A stretch of DNA of 46,570 nucleotides, taken from positions 1 to 46,570 of the forward strand of contig CAYWNA010000091.1 in assembly GCA_964459305.1 (NCBI GenBank), given 5' to 3'. Shown here piece by piece: positions 15,847-24,686 of the stretch (positions are counted from its first letter, which is position 1; every line of letters starts with the position of its first letter). This DNA is from CAYWNA01 sp964459305 (GTDB taxonomy: Bacteria > Planctomycetota > Planctomycetia > Pirellulales > Pirellulaceae). Both the position numbers and the translations under genes were made by a program. The notes under the pieces are model-generated. The model saw only the letters and a program-made list of their open reading frames with translations. It did no database searches and had not been told where the DNA came from.

Positions 15847-16881
15847 ATGAATCGCCGCCTATTGATTTTGCTACCTATTGTGTTGGTGCTACTGGTGGCC
15901 AACTACGCCGCGGCAGGTGGCTCCTGCTGTGCGACTTGTGCTCCGTGTGTGAGCAGCCAGGGCTGTGGAGAAGTGCAGTACGTGGAACAGACGATCTACG
16001 TGCCGGAATGGGGCACTGAGGTTCGCAACGTGGTCGTGTGCGAATACAAACAGGAGGAAAGGCAACGCACGTATACAGTTTACAGGTGCGTTCCGGAAAC
16101 CAAGGAAGTGGAACGCGTCTGCACCGTCATGGTTCCGGAGAAGCGTGTTCGCACCGTCCAAACCCAAGTCTGTAAGCCGGTCGTCAAAGAGGTGACGCGC
16201 GAGTATACCGTCTGTGTGCCGGAGTGGAAGGAAGTCGAGAGGCAATACACCGTGATGGTGCCTCACCAGGAAATCCGCCAAGGCATGCGAAAGGTGTGCC
16301 AGATGGTTCAAGAGGAAGTCACCCAGAAAGTGACCGTCGACCGCGGTAACTGGGAGACTCGGGTGGTCGAAATGCCTTGTGGGTCCTGCTGCGTTGCCCG
16401 TCGTGGCTGTGGTGGCTGCTGCAATCCGTGCGGTAGCTGCTGCCAACCCTGCAAAACGACCGTGTGCCAGAGGGTGTGGGTGCCGAACCTGGTCGAAGAG
16501 GACAGGACGTACGTCGTATGCAAACCGCAAATCACCGAGGAGCCCGTCGAGTACGCGGTGACGGTGTGCAAACCGGAGACGCGAACCTGTACGGTTAAGG
16601 TTTGTGAAATGAAGCAGGAAGTACGCTCCCAGACCTGTCAGGTCACCGCCTATGAGACGGCGCTTGTGGACCAGGAGGTCGAGTACACGGTGTGCGTGCC
16701 CACGGAGAAGAAATGGACCGAAACGGTCACCAGCTATTCGCAGGTACCCGAGGAAAGGACCGAAACCTACACCGTATGCGTCCCGCAGCAGGTGCAGAAG
16801 GAGATCCAGGTCAAGGTCTGCAAGATGGTGCCCAAGACGGTGAAGGTTCCCGTTTGCTCGTGCTGCGGCTGTTGCCGATGA
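15847..16881 (+). CDS. exported Cys-rich YTV-type repeat protein
   Basis: The start at ATG 15847 is fixed by GGGAGG at 15833-15838, eight bases upstream, and by the signal peptide 'RRLLILLPIVLVLLVANYAA'. The mature part of about 320 residues is a tandem array of roughly 25-residue repeats of the form 'VCVPEwKEVERQYTVMVP', alternating Val/Thr/Tyr strands with Cys. It has a Cys/Gly-rich central cluster ('CCVARRGCGGCCNPCGSCC') at about 180-205 and ends 'VCSCCGCCR'. Repeats of this type are the planctomycete YTV family (Pfam YTV, from memory). The many cysteines suggest disulphide-linked wall or surface protein. Own promoter and own terminator, so a single-gene unit. Confidence 0.85.
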   Translation: MNRRLLILLPIVLVLLVANYAAAGGSCCATCAPCVSSQGCGEVQYVEQTIYVPEWGTEVRNVVVCEYKQEERQRTYTVYRCVPETKEVERVCTVMVPEKRVRTVQTQVCKPVVKEVTREYTVCVPEWKEVERQYTVMVPHQEIRQGMRKVCQMVQEEVTQKVTVDRGNWETRVVEMPCGSCCVARRGCGGCCNPCGSCCQPCKTTVCQRVWVPNLVEEDRTYVVCKPQITEEPVEYAVTVCKPETRTCTVKVCEMKQEVRSQTCQVTAYETALVDQEVEYTVCVPTEKKWTETVTSYSQVPEERTETYTVCVPQQVQKEIQVKVCKMVPKTVKVPVCSCCGCCR

Positions 16882-16935
16882 AGCCAGTCTCGGATAGACG
16901 CCCAACGCGGGATTTCGAGCTCTGACAATCGAGTG

Positions 16936-16965
16936 CGGGCCGGACGTTTTGTCCGGCTCGTTTTC
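16936..16965 (+). terminator. rho-independent terminator after the YTV gene
   Basis: GCCGGAC 16939-16945 pairs with GTCCGGC 16951-16957, loop GTTTT, extended by three pairs (one G-U) to 16936/16960. It is followed by TTTTCT. It begins 55 bases after the stop codon. Confidence 0.75.
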
Positions 16966-17067
16966 TATTTGGGCGTTGCACGACGCAGCCGCATCGACCA
17001 AACTGCTAGCGGAAGATATCGCCGAACTCGCCAGAGAATCTGGTTCGTCACGATGTGGAGTGGTCTT

Positions 17068-18116
17068 ATGAAGAGAAGTACCGTTTGGTTGCTGCTGACG
17101 TTTGTTTTATCGCCGTGTTGTTCCGGCAAGATATGGGGGCGAGAGAATATTGGTGGCGAACCGCCAACAAACGGTCTCGTGCGCGTGTATGTCGGTACCT
17201 ACACACGAGGCGAGAGCAAGGGAATCTATCTGTGTCGCTTGGATCTGCAGACGGGGGAACTCCGTGCTCCGGCCCTGGCGGGCGAGACCGTGAACCCTTC
17301 GTTTCTGGCAATTCACCCCAGTCGCGAGTGTCTCTATGCCGTTGGCGAAATTGGCAACTTCGCCGGGAAGAAAAGCGGCGCGGTGAGCGCCTTTCGCATC
17401 GACCGAAAGAGCGACAAACTAAAATTGATCAACCATCAGTTGTCGGGCGGTCGAGGCCCCTGCCACTTGGTCGTTGATCCCACCGGCAAGAATGTGCTGG
17501 TCGCAAACTACGGCGGAGGTAGCATCGCCGTGCTGCCGATCGGCGAAGGCGGTCGACTGGGCGAAGCGACCGCTTTGACGCAACGAAGGGCACGTTGGCC
17601 CCGAACGATCCCGCCGCCGCTTCCGTCAAACCCGGAGCAGGCCCGCGACACTTCGCTTTTCACCCCACCGGCAAATTCGCGTACGTGATCAACGAACTAC
17701 AATCGACCGTTACCGCGTTCGCCTACGACGCCCAGCCCGGCGTTCTATCGCCATTGCAGACGATTTCGACGTTGCCTGATGATTTCGCTGGCGACAGCAC
17801 CACGGCAGAGGTACAGGTCCATCCATCGGGCCGATTCCTGTACGGATCGAACCGAGGTCACGACAGTATTGCCGTGTACGCGATCAACGCCGGCACAGGC
17901 AAGCTCACCTTCGTCGAACACGAATCCACGCAAGGTAAGACGCCACGTAACTTCGGCCTCGATCCCAGCGGGAGATTCTTGCTTGCCGCCAATCAGAATT
18001 CTGACACAATCGTTGTCTTCCGCATCGACCAGCAGACGGGCAGGCTCAGCCCCACCGGCAGCAAAGTCGAAGTGCCATCACCAGTTTGTGTGAAGATGAT
18101 ACGGGCAACTGACTAG
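17068..18116 (+). pseudogene. 6-phosphogluconolactonase-family (YbhE-type) gene broken by an internal deletion
   Basis: The start MKRSTVWLLLTFVLSPCCSG (17068) is a signal or lipoprotein peptide; ATG 17053 is also possible. The first frame runs 'VRVYVGTYTRGESKGIYLCR' to 'GRLGEATAL' and then fails near 17577. The next frame continues 'FDATKGTLAPNDPAAASV' and ends normally at 18116 with 'SPVCVKMI'. The two frames meet at GCTTT (17572-17576). In intact members a stretch of roughly 40-45 residues, including the conserved 'GPHAHS' region, lies between, so it is lost with a frame change. The remaining blades are intact ('PGAGPRHFAFHPTGKFAYVI'). Assembly error is the alternative. Confidence 0.8.
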
Positions 18117-18151
18117 CTCGCATTTCTCACCACGCAGCGTATCGTGCGTCT

Positions 18152-18218
18152 TGTAGCCGAATTCGCGAGAATTTACCGTTTTCGTTGTTCCGTCCAAAGT
18201 CTGTCGACTTCGGCTACA
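18152..18218. repeat. inverted repeat TGTAGCCGAA ... TTCGGCTACA
   Basis: TGTAGCCGAA 18152-18161 is exactly complementary to TTCGGCTACA 18209-18218, with a 47-base spacer. It lies between the lactonase pseudogene and the convergent GIY-YIG gene, and may be an interspersed repeat or a weak terminator. A related TTCGGCTACGG is at 18247-18257. Confidence 0.5.
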
Positions 18219-18268
18219 CGTGGCTCGAAATGCGATCTATTGACAGTTCGGCTACGGAAAAGCCCGTG

Positions 18269-19165
18269 CTACGGAGCGATATTGAAACGAGGTTTGCGGC
18301 TGCGGATAAGATCGGATTCGTAGGCTCGCCGCATTTCCTTGAGCCGGGCGTTTGAAGTGGGATCGAACGCGTGTATTTCGACCGTGACGTCATCGGCACC
18401 CTCCTTCCAAAGGTAGTTGGCAAGCGATCTGCGATCGGAATGGTCCAGGTGTTGGGCCAGTCGAGTGCGCAGGTTGGCCGATTCGCCGATGTACAGGTAG
18501 CCCGTGGAATCCCGAAAGATATACACGCCGGGATTTGTCGGAACGATGTCGGCATTCTCCAATACTCTTTCCGCAGGTAGCGACAGGATCTGCTTGTCCC
18601 AATCCGCGACTCGCGCCACCAATTCCGGTCGCAACTTCCTCGCTTTGCGCAGACTGAAAGCCGCTTTGCGCAAACGGTACGCTGCGACGCCTGGCGCGGC
18701 CTTCTGCGCCGCCGCGTCGAACGCGCGGCGAAACTCCGGATTGCACATCACGCGATCGATGGTCACCCGGTATTTGTCGTACATAAAGCGAGCCGCGATT
18801 TCCGCGGCGTGAGAGTAGTCGTCATCGCGCAGCGACGTTCGCTTTGTCGCCTTGACGTCCAATCGGCCTGCCTTGCGCAGATTGAGCAGCGTCCAGTTGA
18901 ACCGCGTCTCGTCCACATCCGGAAGCGACCGGCGGCAGCGCTGGACAAAGGCCGTATTCAGCGAATCGTTCAAAAGCACCTCGTCCGTACTCCAGCCGTC
19001 GTGCACGTCGCGAAAAGCCTCTCTGACAACACGGTTCAACTCGGCCCGATCCACGGCGTTGTCGGGAGCGACCACGGGAATACACAGCACGCCAGCGGCC
19101 AAGTAAGCAACCGACGCCGCCATGCGGCGTAGAAGGTTGCTCGCGGTGATGCATGCTATTGGCAT
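18269..19165 (-). CDS. GIY-YIG nuclease-domain protein
   Basis: The 298-residue product ends with a GIY-YIG domain at about 215-298: 'NPGVYIFRDSTGYLYIGESANLRTRLAQHL', with the GVY and YIG strands, a conserved Arg and 'RLKEMRRAYESDLI' helix. The rest is helical: 'FRDVHDGWSTDEVLLND' and 'TRFNWTLLNLRKAGRLD' are typical of the planctomycete form, which has an N-terminal helical region. The first 40 residues are hydrophobic ('MAASVAYLAAGVLCIPVV'), and the true start may be later. Role unknown: GIY-YIG proteins cut DNA in repair, recombination or mobile elements. No partner gene adjoins it, and the flanks hold repeats. Confidence 0.8.
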   Translation of the reverse strand: MPIACITASNLLRRMAASVAYLAAGVLCIPVVAPDNAVDRAELNRVVREAFRDVHDGWSTDEVLLNDSLNTAFVQRCRRSLPDVDETRFNWTLLNLRKAGRLDVKATKRTSLRDDDYSHAAEIAARFMYDKYRVTIDRVMCNPEFRRAFDAAAQKAAPGVAAYRLRKAAFSLRKARKLRPELVARVADWDKQILSLPAERVLENADIVPTNPGVYIFRDSTGYLYIGESANLRTRLAQHLDHSDRRSLANYLWKEGADDVTVEIHAFDPTSNARLKEMRRAYESDLIRSRKPRFNIAP

Positions 19166-19214
19166 GATGGAGCGAATGGAACGTTGCGGTAGTCAAAAAC
19201 GAGGTCGTGTTTCA

Positions 19215-19480
19215 AATATGAAATCCGAAGCACGAAATCCGAAACAAATCCAAATCTCAAATGACAGAAATTCAAAACGGGACCCAACACCGCGGAAGAC
19301 CGTGTACCGGCGCGTCGACGGTTGCGGCAAAGCGGCGATTATACCGCCAAGTCGCGTCACAGGGCCGATACAATCATGGCGCGCCACGAAGCCACCTCGC
19401 GGGAATCATGGTTTTGGTCATTCGGATTTCGGATTCTGAATTTGTTTCGAATTTCGGATTTCGAGTTTCGGATTTGCAGT
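19215..19480. repeat. inverted pair of A-rich 'AAATCCGAAACAAATCC' repeats
   Basis: The stretch 19215-19278 (GAAATCCGAAGCACGAAATC, then CGAAACAAATCCAAATCTC) and the stretch 19409-19480 (TTTTGGTCATTCGGATTTCG, then GAATTTGTTTCG) are near-complementary. Each is built from AATCCGAAA-like units. Translated products of this region are artefacts. Repeats of this sort are common in planctomycete and verrucomicrobial intergenic DNA, from my own knowledge; no mobility gene is present. The stretch 19166-19571 holds no gene. Confidence 0.6.
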
Positions 19481-19571
19481 CTCCATTATCCGCTCGTGCG
19501 GCATCGCTGTCGAGAGTCTCGGAAATGGGATACAATCTCCGCGAATTGCGAAGCAATCCAGGAGCAACGAG

Positions 19572-19937
19572 ATGGACGTACGGAACATCGACGAAGTAGC
19601 GGCCTTTACCACCAAAGACGGCTCGGAAATTCGGGAGCTTCTGGCTCACCGAAACTCATGCATTCGGATGCAGAGTCTGGCTGAGGCCCGCTTGCCGGTC
19701 GGCGGCGCCACGACGCCGCACTATCATCCTCTCACTGAAGAGATCTACTACATCCTGGAAGGAAGCGGCAGAATGCAGATCGACGACGAATCGCGCGATG
19801 TTGGTCCCGGCGATGCCATTGCGATTCCATCCGGCGCCACCCATCAAATCACCAGCATCGGCGAGACCGCGCTGAAGTTCCTTTGCTGCTGCGCCCCGGC
19901 ATACGAGCATGAAGACACGGTACTCGCCGAAAGTTGA
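19572..19937 (+). CDS. small cupin-domain protein
   Basis: The 121-residue product is one cupin barrel. Motif 1 is 'HYHPLTEEIYYILEGSG' and motif 2 'PGDAIAIPSGATHQI'. Together they supply the His/Glu/His metal ligands (HxH, E and later H), so a metal site is likely. AGGAG sits just ahead of the ATG. No signal peptide, so cytoplasmic. Substrate cannot be told from the fold. It ends four bases before hisH on the opposite strand (convergent), with nothing visible between. Confidence 0.85.
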   Translation: MDVRNIDEVAAFTTKDGSEIRELLAHRNSCIRMQSLAEARLPVGGATTPHYHPLTEEIYYILEGSGRMQIDDESRDVGPGDAIAIPSGATHQITSIGETALKFLCCCAPAYEHEDTVLAES

Positions 19938-19941
19938 CGAG

Positions 19942-20553
19942 TCATGTCGGCAACTCGGCGAAATTTTTCAGAATCCGCAACCCGTGCTTTTGGCTCTTTT
20001 CTGGGTGAAATTGCGTGGCAAACATGTTGTTGCGCCACGCCATTGCACAAAACGGACGATGGTAGTCGGCTTCGATGGCGACAACGTCCGAATCCTCTGG
20101 AGCGACATAGTAGGAGTGTACGAAGTAGAAGTGCGTGCCCTCTTGGATGCCCTCGAAAATCGGCGCTGGTTGGCGAATAATGGCCTCATTCCATCCCATG
20201 TGAGGGACCTTGTACTCTGCGGGAACGTCGAACCGCACCACCTTGCCGGGCAGGATTCCCAGCCCCTCGTGCTCGCCGCCCTCGTAGCTGACGTCAAACA
20301 GTAGCTGAAGCCCCAGGCAGATCCCCAAGAACGGCTTGTCGGCCTTGATCGCATCGCAAATTGGGCTCACAAGATCGCGGCGACGCAGTTCGACCATCGC
20401 GTCGCCAAAGGCCCCGACACCGGGCAGGACAATCTTCTCGGCCCGTTCGACGTGACGTGGATCGCTGGTGATCACAGCCTCGTAGCCGACTTTTTCGAAG
20501 CCTTTCTGCACACTACGCAAATTGCCCATCTGATAGTCGATTATCGCGATCAT
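19942..20553 (-). CDS. hisH: imidazole glycerol phosphate synthase, glutaminase subunit
   Basis: Start at ATG 20551-20553 (MIAIIDYQMGNLRSV), since the upstream frame is non-homologous. The subunit makes ammonia from glutamine for HisF in histidine synthesis. The class-I amidotransferase triad is present: the nucleophile Cys in 'FLGICLGLQLLFD', and His and Glu in 'MFATQFHPEKSQKHG'. The oxyanion strand 'LPGVGAFGDAM' is also present. About 204 residues, family length. No other his gene adjoins; it is divergent from proA with a 240-base spacer. Confidence 0.95.
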   Translation of the reverse strand: MIAIIDYQMGNLRSVQKGFEKVGYEAVITSDPRHVERAEKIVLPGVGAFGDAMVELRRRDLVSPICDAIKADKPFLGICLGLQLLFDVSYEGGEHEGLGILPGKVVRFDVPAEYKVPHMGWNEAIIRQPAPIFEGIQEGTHFYFVHSYYVAPEDSDVVAIEADYHRPFCAMAWRNNMFATQFHPEKSQKHGLRILKNFAELPT

Positions 20554-20791
20554 TCTTTGTTTCTCGTGATGGCGTCGTACACAGCGTCGAAAGTCCAACA
20601 TATGACAGGTTTTATACCCCGTCGGTTCACAAACGCCTGATTCTACCGTTCGAGGATCGCTCTTCGTAGGGCACGGGCGACGTTGACGCGCAGCCGCATT
20701 TGGCCGATACTTGCTGCCCCGATGCCCCAAGCCGTTTCAAAGACACGATTTAACAACACTTGACGCACATTCGCCGAAGGGCCAAGAGCGC

Positions 20792-22066
20792 ATGTCAGTC
20801 AGCGAGACACAAGATCTGCGTGCCTATTGTCTGGAGGTCGCTCGGACCGCAAAAGCCGCAGCAGCTGGCCTGGCCCAGGTGACTGGTGAACAGAAAAACA
20901 ACTGGCTGAGGCAATCCGCTCAGACCTTGCGGGAACGCTCCGACAGAATCAGGGCCGCCAACGAAAACGATATCTCTGCCGGGCCGGATTTCGGTCTGAC
21001 CGATGCCCAGATCGATCGCCTGCGACTGACGCCGGATCGGATCGAAGCTATTGCATCGGCGATGGAAGAAATCGCGATGTTGCGCGATCCCGTAGGCGAG
21101 GTGATCGAATCGTCGGTGCGTCCGAATGGTCTTGAAGTCGCCAAGGTCCGTGTGCCGTTGGGTGTGGTGTTCTTCATCTACGAATCCCGGCCAAATGTAA
21201 CGGCCGATGCGGCAGCAATCTGCGTGAAAAGCGGAAATGCAGTGATCCTGCGAGGCGGAAAAGAGGCAGCTCACTCCAGCCGCGCGATCGTCGAGATCCT
21301 GGCCGAGATGGCCGAGGCGAACGGCATTCCGGCAGATGCCGTCCAATTGGTCGGCATGGCAGACCGGGAAGCCGTAGGGCACTTCCTGGCATTGGATGAG
21401 TACATCGACGTGGCGATTCCCCGAGGCGGCGAGGGCCTGATTCGCCGTGTTTCGGCCGAGGCGAAGATGCCGGTGATCAAGCATTTTGCCGGCAACTGCC
21501 ACGTGTATATCGACCGCGACGCCGAATTGGACATGGCCCAAAGTCTGACGATCAACTCGAAATGTCAACGCTTGGGCGTCTGCAATGCCTGTGAATCCAT
21601 GCTGGTGCACAAGGATGCGGCACAAAGGCTCCTTCCACCCATCGCTCAATCGCTGGCAGAAAACGGCGTCGAGATCCGCGGCGATGCGGCAACTTGCGAA
21701 CTTGTGGGCGAGGCCAAAACGGCAACGGAGGAAGACTACTACGCCGAGTACTTGGGCCCGGTCGTCTCAGTGAGGGTCGTCGAGTCGCTAGACGAAGCGA
21801 TTGCCCACATCAACAAATACGGCTCGCACCACACGGACGCGATCATCACCGCGGATCTTGCGGCGGCTCGGCAATTCGTAAAACGTGTCGACAGTTCCGC
21901 GGTCATGGTCAATGCCAGTACACGGTTCAACGACGGTGGGGAATTCGGATTGGGCGCCGAGATCGGCATCAGCACCGATCGCTTTCACGCTCGCGGCCCC
22001 TGCGGTTTGAAAGAGCTGACCAGCTACAAATACGTCGTATACGGAGACGGACACGTACGAGGATAG
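20792..22066 (+). CDS. proA: gamma-glutamyl phosphate reductase
   Basis: Start at ATG 20792 (MSVSETQDLRAYC). The enzyme reduces gamma-glutamyl phosphate to the semialdehyde with NADPH in proline synthesis. Family marks include the cofactor-fold segment 'VPLGVVFFIYESRPNVTADAA', 'GNAVILRGGKEAAHSSRAI', the catalytic Cys in 'RLGVCNACESML', and 'NASTRFNDGGEFGLGAEIGIST'. About 424 residues, normal length. proB is not in the window. The next gene (fliM-like) starts 18 bases after the stop codon, an unusual pairing. Confidence 0.95.
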   Translation: MSVSETQDLRAYCLEVARTAKAAAAGLAQVTGEQKNNWLRQSAQTLRERSDRIRAANENDISAGPDFGLTDAQIDRLRLTPDRIEAIASAMEEIAMLRDPVGEVIESSVRPNGLEVAKVRVPLGVVFFIYESRPNVTADAAAICVKSGNAVILRGGKEAAHSSRAIVEILAEMAEANGIPADAVQLVGMADREAVGHFLALDEYIDVAIPRGGEGLIRRVSAEAKMPVIKHFAGNCHVYIDRDAELDMAQSLTINSKCQRLGVCNACESMLVHKDAAQRLLPPIAQSLAENGVEIRGDAATCELVGEAKTATEEDYYAEYLGPVVSVRVVESLDEAIAHINKYGSHHTDAIITADLAAARQFVKRVDSSAVMVNASTRFNDGGEFGLGAEIGISTDRFHARGPCGLKELTSYKYVVYGDGHVRG

Positions 22067-22083
22067 CGCCAACGGAGTGACCA

Positions 22084-23019
22084 ATGGGCAAGGAAACGCT
22101 CACCCACGATGAGATTGCATCCCTGCTGCCGGTCGAGTCGACCGACTCGCGTCAAACCGGCAACGCAGCCCCGGCGGGGCGGCAAGCCGCTGAGCCTGAA
22201 CATTCCTCCGACAGCCTTTCGCTTTGCGACCAGGCGGCGATAACCCGTCTAAGAGCGATGTCCGGCGAACTTGCATGTGCCGTCTCCGCCGCGCTGTCGG
22301 AGTTGATGCGGGCGACGGTCGTAGTCGAGCCATCGCGCGTCGATCACTTGACTTACGGCGAGTTCGTCCTGTATCGAGATCATCCAACTTGCTTCACGCT
22401 GCTCCAATCGGATGCCGCAGGCGGCCCGTTTGTCCTCGATATCGAGCTTTCCATCCTCTTTCCCATGATCGAGCGCATGCTGGGGGGCGATTTGCAGGCG
22501 ACCACGCCCCACTCCCGTCCGTTGACCGATATCGAAAAACGTCTGGCATCGCGAATCGCCGAACGCTATCTGCAAGAACTGCAGACCATCTGGCAAGAAA
22601 TGGGGACGTTTGGTCTGACCGTCGCCAGTATTGAAAGCGAGCCCCGGAAGACTGAGCCACTGCTATCAAAAGAACCTGTCGCCTGCATTCAGTTGCAGGT
22701 TGTGATCGGTTCGAGTCGCGGAGCCATATGCTTGGCCGTCCCCTGGAGTGTTGCCGAGAATCCTCGTGCCTTCGGCAGTGGTGAGGACGATCGCCAGCTT
22801 GCGTCTGACGACAATCTGTTTGGCGAGGAAGTCGAACTATCAGCAGTACTGGCGCGGACAAGCATTGCTGCAACCGATATTCAGAGCCTGCAGGTCGGTG
22901 ACGTCATCACGACGGAAATCAACGTCGGCGAACTGCTGGAGGTGACGGTCGACGGCGAGTCGCGATTTCGCGCAAGCCCCGGCGTGCTGAACGGCCACAA
23001 GGCAATACGAATCGAGTGA
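22084..23019 (+). CDS. fliM: FliM-like flagellar motor switch protein
   Basis: The 311-residue product has 'LTHDEIASLL' at the N-terminus in the position of FliM's CheY-binding motif. Next comes a FliM middle domain ('TYGEFVLYRDHPTCFTLLQ', 'SILFPMIERMLGGDL', 'DIEKRLASRIAERYLQELQ'), and a C-terminal SpoA/FliN-like domain ('SLQVGDVITTEINVGELLEV'). That gives the complete order and near-normal length (slightly short). FliM forms the cytoplasmic C-ring that reverses rotor direction. It lies 18 bases behind proA and far from other flagellar genes, so co-transcription with proline synthesis is likely. An isolated copy may be the only FliM or a second one. Confidence 0.85.
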   Translation: MGKETLTHDEIASLLPVESTDSRQTGNAAPAGRQAAEPEHSSDSLSLCDQAAITRLRAMSGELACAVSAALSELMRATVVVEPSRVDHLTYGEFVLYRDHPTCFTLLQSDAAGGPFVLDIELSILFPMIERMLGGDLQATTPHSRPLTDIEKRLASRIAERYLQELQTIWQEMGTFGLTVASIESEPRKTEPLLSKEPVACIQLQVVIGSSRGAICLAVPWSVAENPRAFGSGEDDRQLASDDNLFGEEVELSAVLARTSIAATDIQSLQVGDVITTEINVGELLEVTVDGESRFRASPGVLNGHKAIRIE

Positions 23020-23133
23020 TGGAAATCGTAGGGTGAGACTGTGAAAGCGGAGGCCGACGCGACGTTTGCCTGCCCTGGATTTCCACACAAAGAGCAACCA
23101 ATACACCGCCCGCGGTCGAAAATGACTCGTCTA

Positions 23134-23183
23134 GCCAGGGGAGCGCGTCCAAGCGACTCTGGTTGCCCACGCGCTCCCCTGGC
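23134..23183. repeat. perfect 15-base-pair inverted repeat
   Basis: GCCAGGGGAGCGCGT at 23134-23148 pairs exactly with ACGCGCTCCCCTGGC at 23169-23183, 20-base loop. No T-run follows, so it is a repeat or a weak terminator for the proA-fliM unit. The rest of the 290-base gap to the sulfatase holds nothing seen. Confidence 0.6.
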
Positions 23184-23309
23184 GGGTCGCGGCAAAAATG
23201 AGAAAATGTACTAATCCTCACCGGTCGCGGTATAGCAACCGTGAACACACGAGGAAACGGCTTTTTTTCTGGTTTGCGCGCTATCAAGAACCACCTCAGG
23301 AGAAACAAC

Positions 23310-24686
23310 ATGCGGCTGTTCTGGAAAACTGTGAGTATCGTCTGTCTGGCGTTTCTTGTTCTGTCTCACAACGAGGCAGTCGGCAAGGGAAAAGAACCTG
23401 CGGGGCGGCCCAACATCCTAATCATCACCGCCGACAATCTCGGCTATGGTGATCTGCCGTGTTACAACCCTGAGTCACCGATCAAGGCGCCAAATCTCGA
23501 TCGGCTGGCCTCGCAAGGCGCAAAGCTGACGAGTTTCTACACGGCCGCGCCAACGTGCACCGTGTCGCGAGCTTGTCTGTTGACTGGTCGAATCGCGCAA
23601 CGTCACGGCTTGGACTATCAATTGCCCGGCATCAAGGGCAATTACGGCGTGGGGCTGAATCACAAAGAGATACTCATCCCGCAGATTCTGAAAACGGCAC
23701 CGACGCCGTACGCGACCGGATGCTTCGGCAAATGGAACATCGGATTCGCCGAAGGTTCGCGACCGACCGAACGCGGCTTTGATGAGTTCATCGGTCATGC
23801 ATCGGGGAACATGGATTACTACCACCACATATACGGCGGCAAACACGACCTGTACCAAGGCACCGAAGAGTTGCACGCCGACGGCGAGTATTCGACCGAT
23901 CTCTTTGCCAATGCGGCCATCGATTTCATTCAGCGAAAATCGAAGGCAGAGCAGCCATGGTTCTGCTACCTGCCGTTTAACGCTCCGCATTTTCCAGCCG
24001 CAAAGAACAAGAGGCCTGGGCAGCCAGTTCGATGGCAGGCTCCGGACCGTGCCTTCGCAGCCTACGGAATCTCGCCTGATGAAACCGATTCGAAGAAACG
24101 TTACAACGCCGTCATCACCGCGCTGGACGAGGCGATCGGCCGGGTGCTTGACGCGCTCGATGCTGCCGGTGTTGCGGAAAATACGTTTTTGTTCTTCTAC
24201 TCGGACAATGGCGGATTCAAACTGGGCCGCCCTTACATCGACATCGGGTGCAACGAGCCGCTCCGCCACGGCGGCGTCACGTGCTGGGAGGGCGGACTCC
24301 GCGTCGCCGCCATGGCCCGCTGGCCGGGAAAAATCCAAGCCGGCTCGATTGTTTCGGAGCCGTTCTGGTCGCCCGATCTGTTGATTGCCTTCGCCGAACT
24401 GGCCGGCGCACGGATACCGGATGATCGTGTCCTTGATGGCAAGAATCCGCTTCCTATCCTGACCGAGGGCGCCAAGTCCCCGCACGACTCGTTCTTTTTC
24501 ATCTTTCGCAATCACGCGGCGCTGCGCAAGGGAGACTGGAAAATCGTCCGCGAAAAACCGAGCCATCCGTGGCAGTTGTTCAACCTGGCGACAGATTTAG
24601 GTGAGTCGCACAATCTGGCCAGTAACCAGCCCGAGCGAGTCGCCGAATTGGAGGCCGCATTCGCCGACTGGGAAAAGTCCTTCTGA
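23310..24686 (+). CDS. exported arylsulfatase-family enzyme
   Basis: Start at ATG 23310, preceded by AGGAG at 23298-23302. The signal peptide is 'RLFWKTVSIVCLAFLVLS'. The 459-residue mature enzyme has metal residues in 'LIITADNLGYGDLPCYN' (Asp), 'CTVSRACLLTGR' with Cys83 at the site converted to formylglycine, 'GCFGKWNIG', and 'FFYSDNGGFK'. It hydrolyses sulphate esters, substrate unknown. The residue two after the Cys is Val, where Pro or Ala is usual (CxPxR). In 'ADNLGYGD' one metal Asp is replaced by Asn. It heads a plus-strand run with a ceramidase-like and a phosphoesterase gene. Confidence 0.85.
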   Translation: MRLFWKTVSIVCLAFLVLSHNEAVGKGKEPAGRPNILIITADNLGYGDLPCYNPESPIKAPNLDRLASQGAKLTSFYTAAPTCTVSRACLLTGRIAQRHGLDYQLPGIKGNYGVGLNHKEILIPQILKTAPTPYATGCFGKWNIGFAEGSRPTERGFDEFIGHASGNMDYYHHIYGGKHDLYQGTEELHADGEYSTDLFANAAIDFIQRKSKAEQPWFCYLPFNAPHFPAAKNKRPGQPVRWQAPDRAFAAYGISPDETDSKKRYNAVITALDEAIGRVLDALDAAGVAENTFLFFYSDNGGFKLGRPYIDIGCNEPLRHGGVTCWEGGLRVAAMARWPGKIQAGSIVSEPFWSPDLLIAFAELAGARIPDDRVLDGKNPLPILTEGAKSPHDSFFFIFRNHAALRKGDWKIVREKPSHPWQLFNLATDLGESHNLASNQPERVAELEAAFADWEKSF

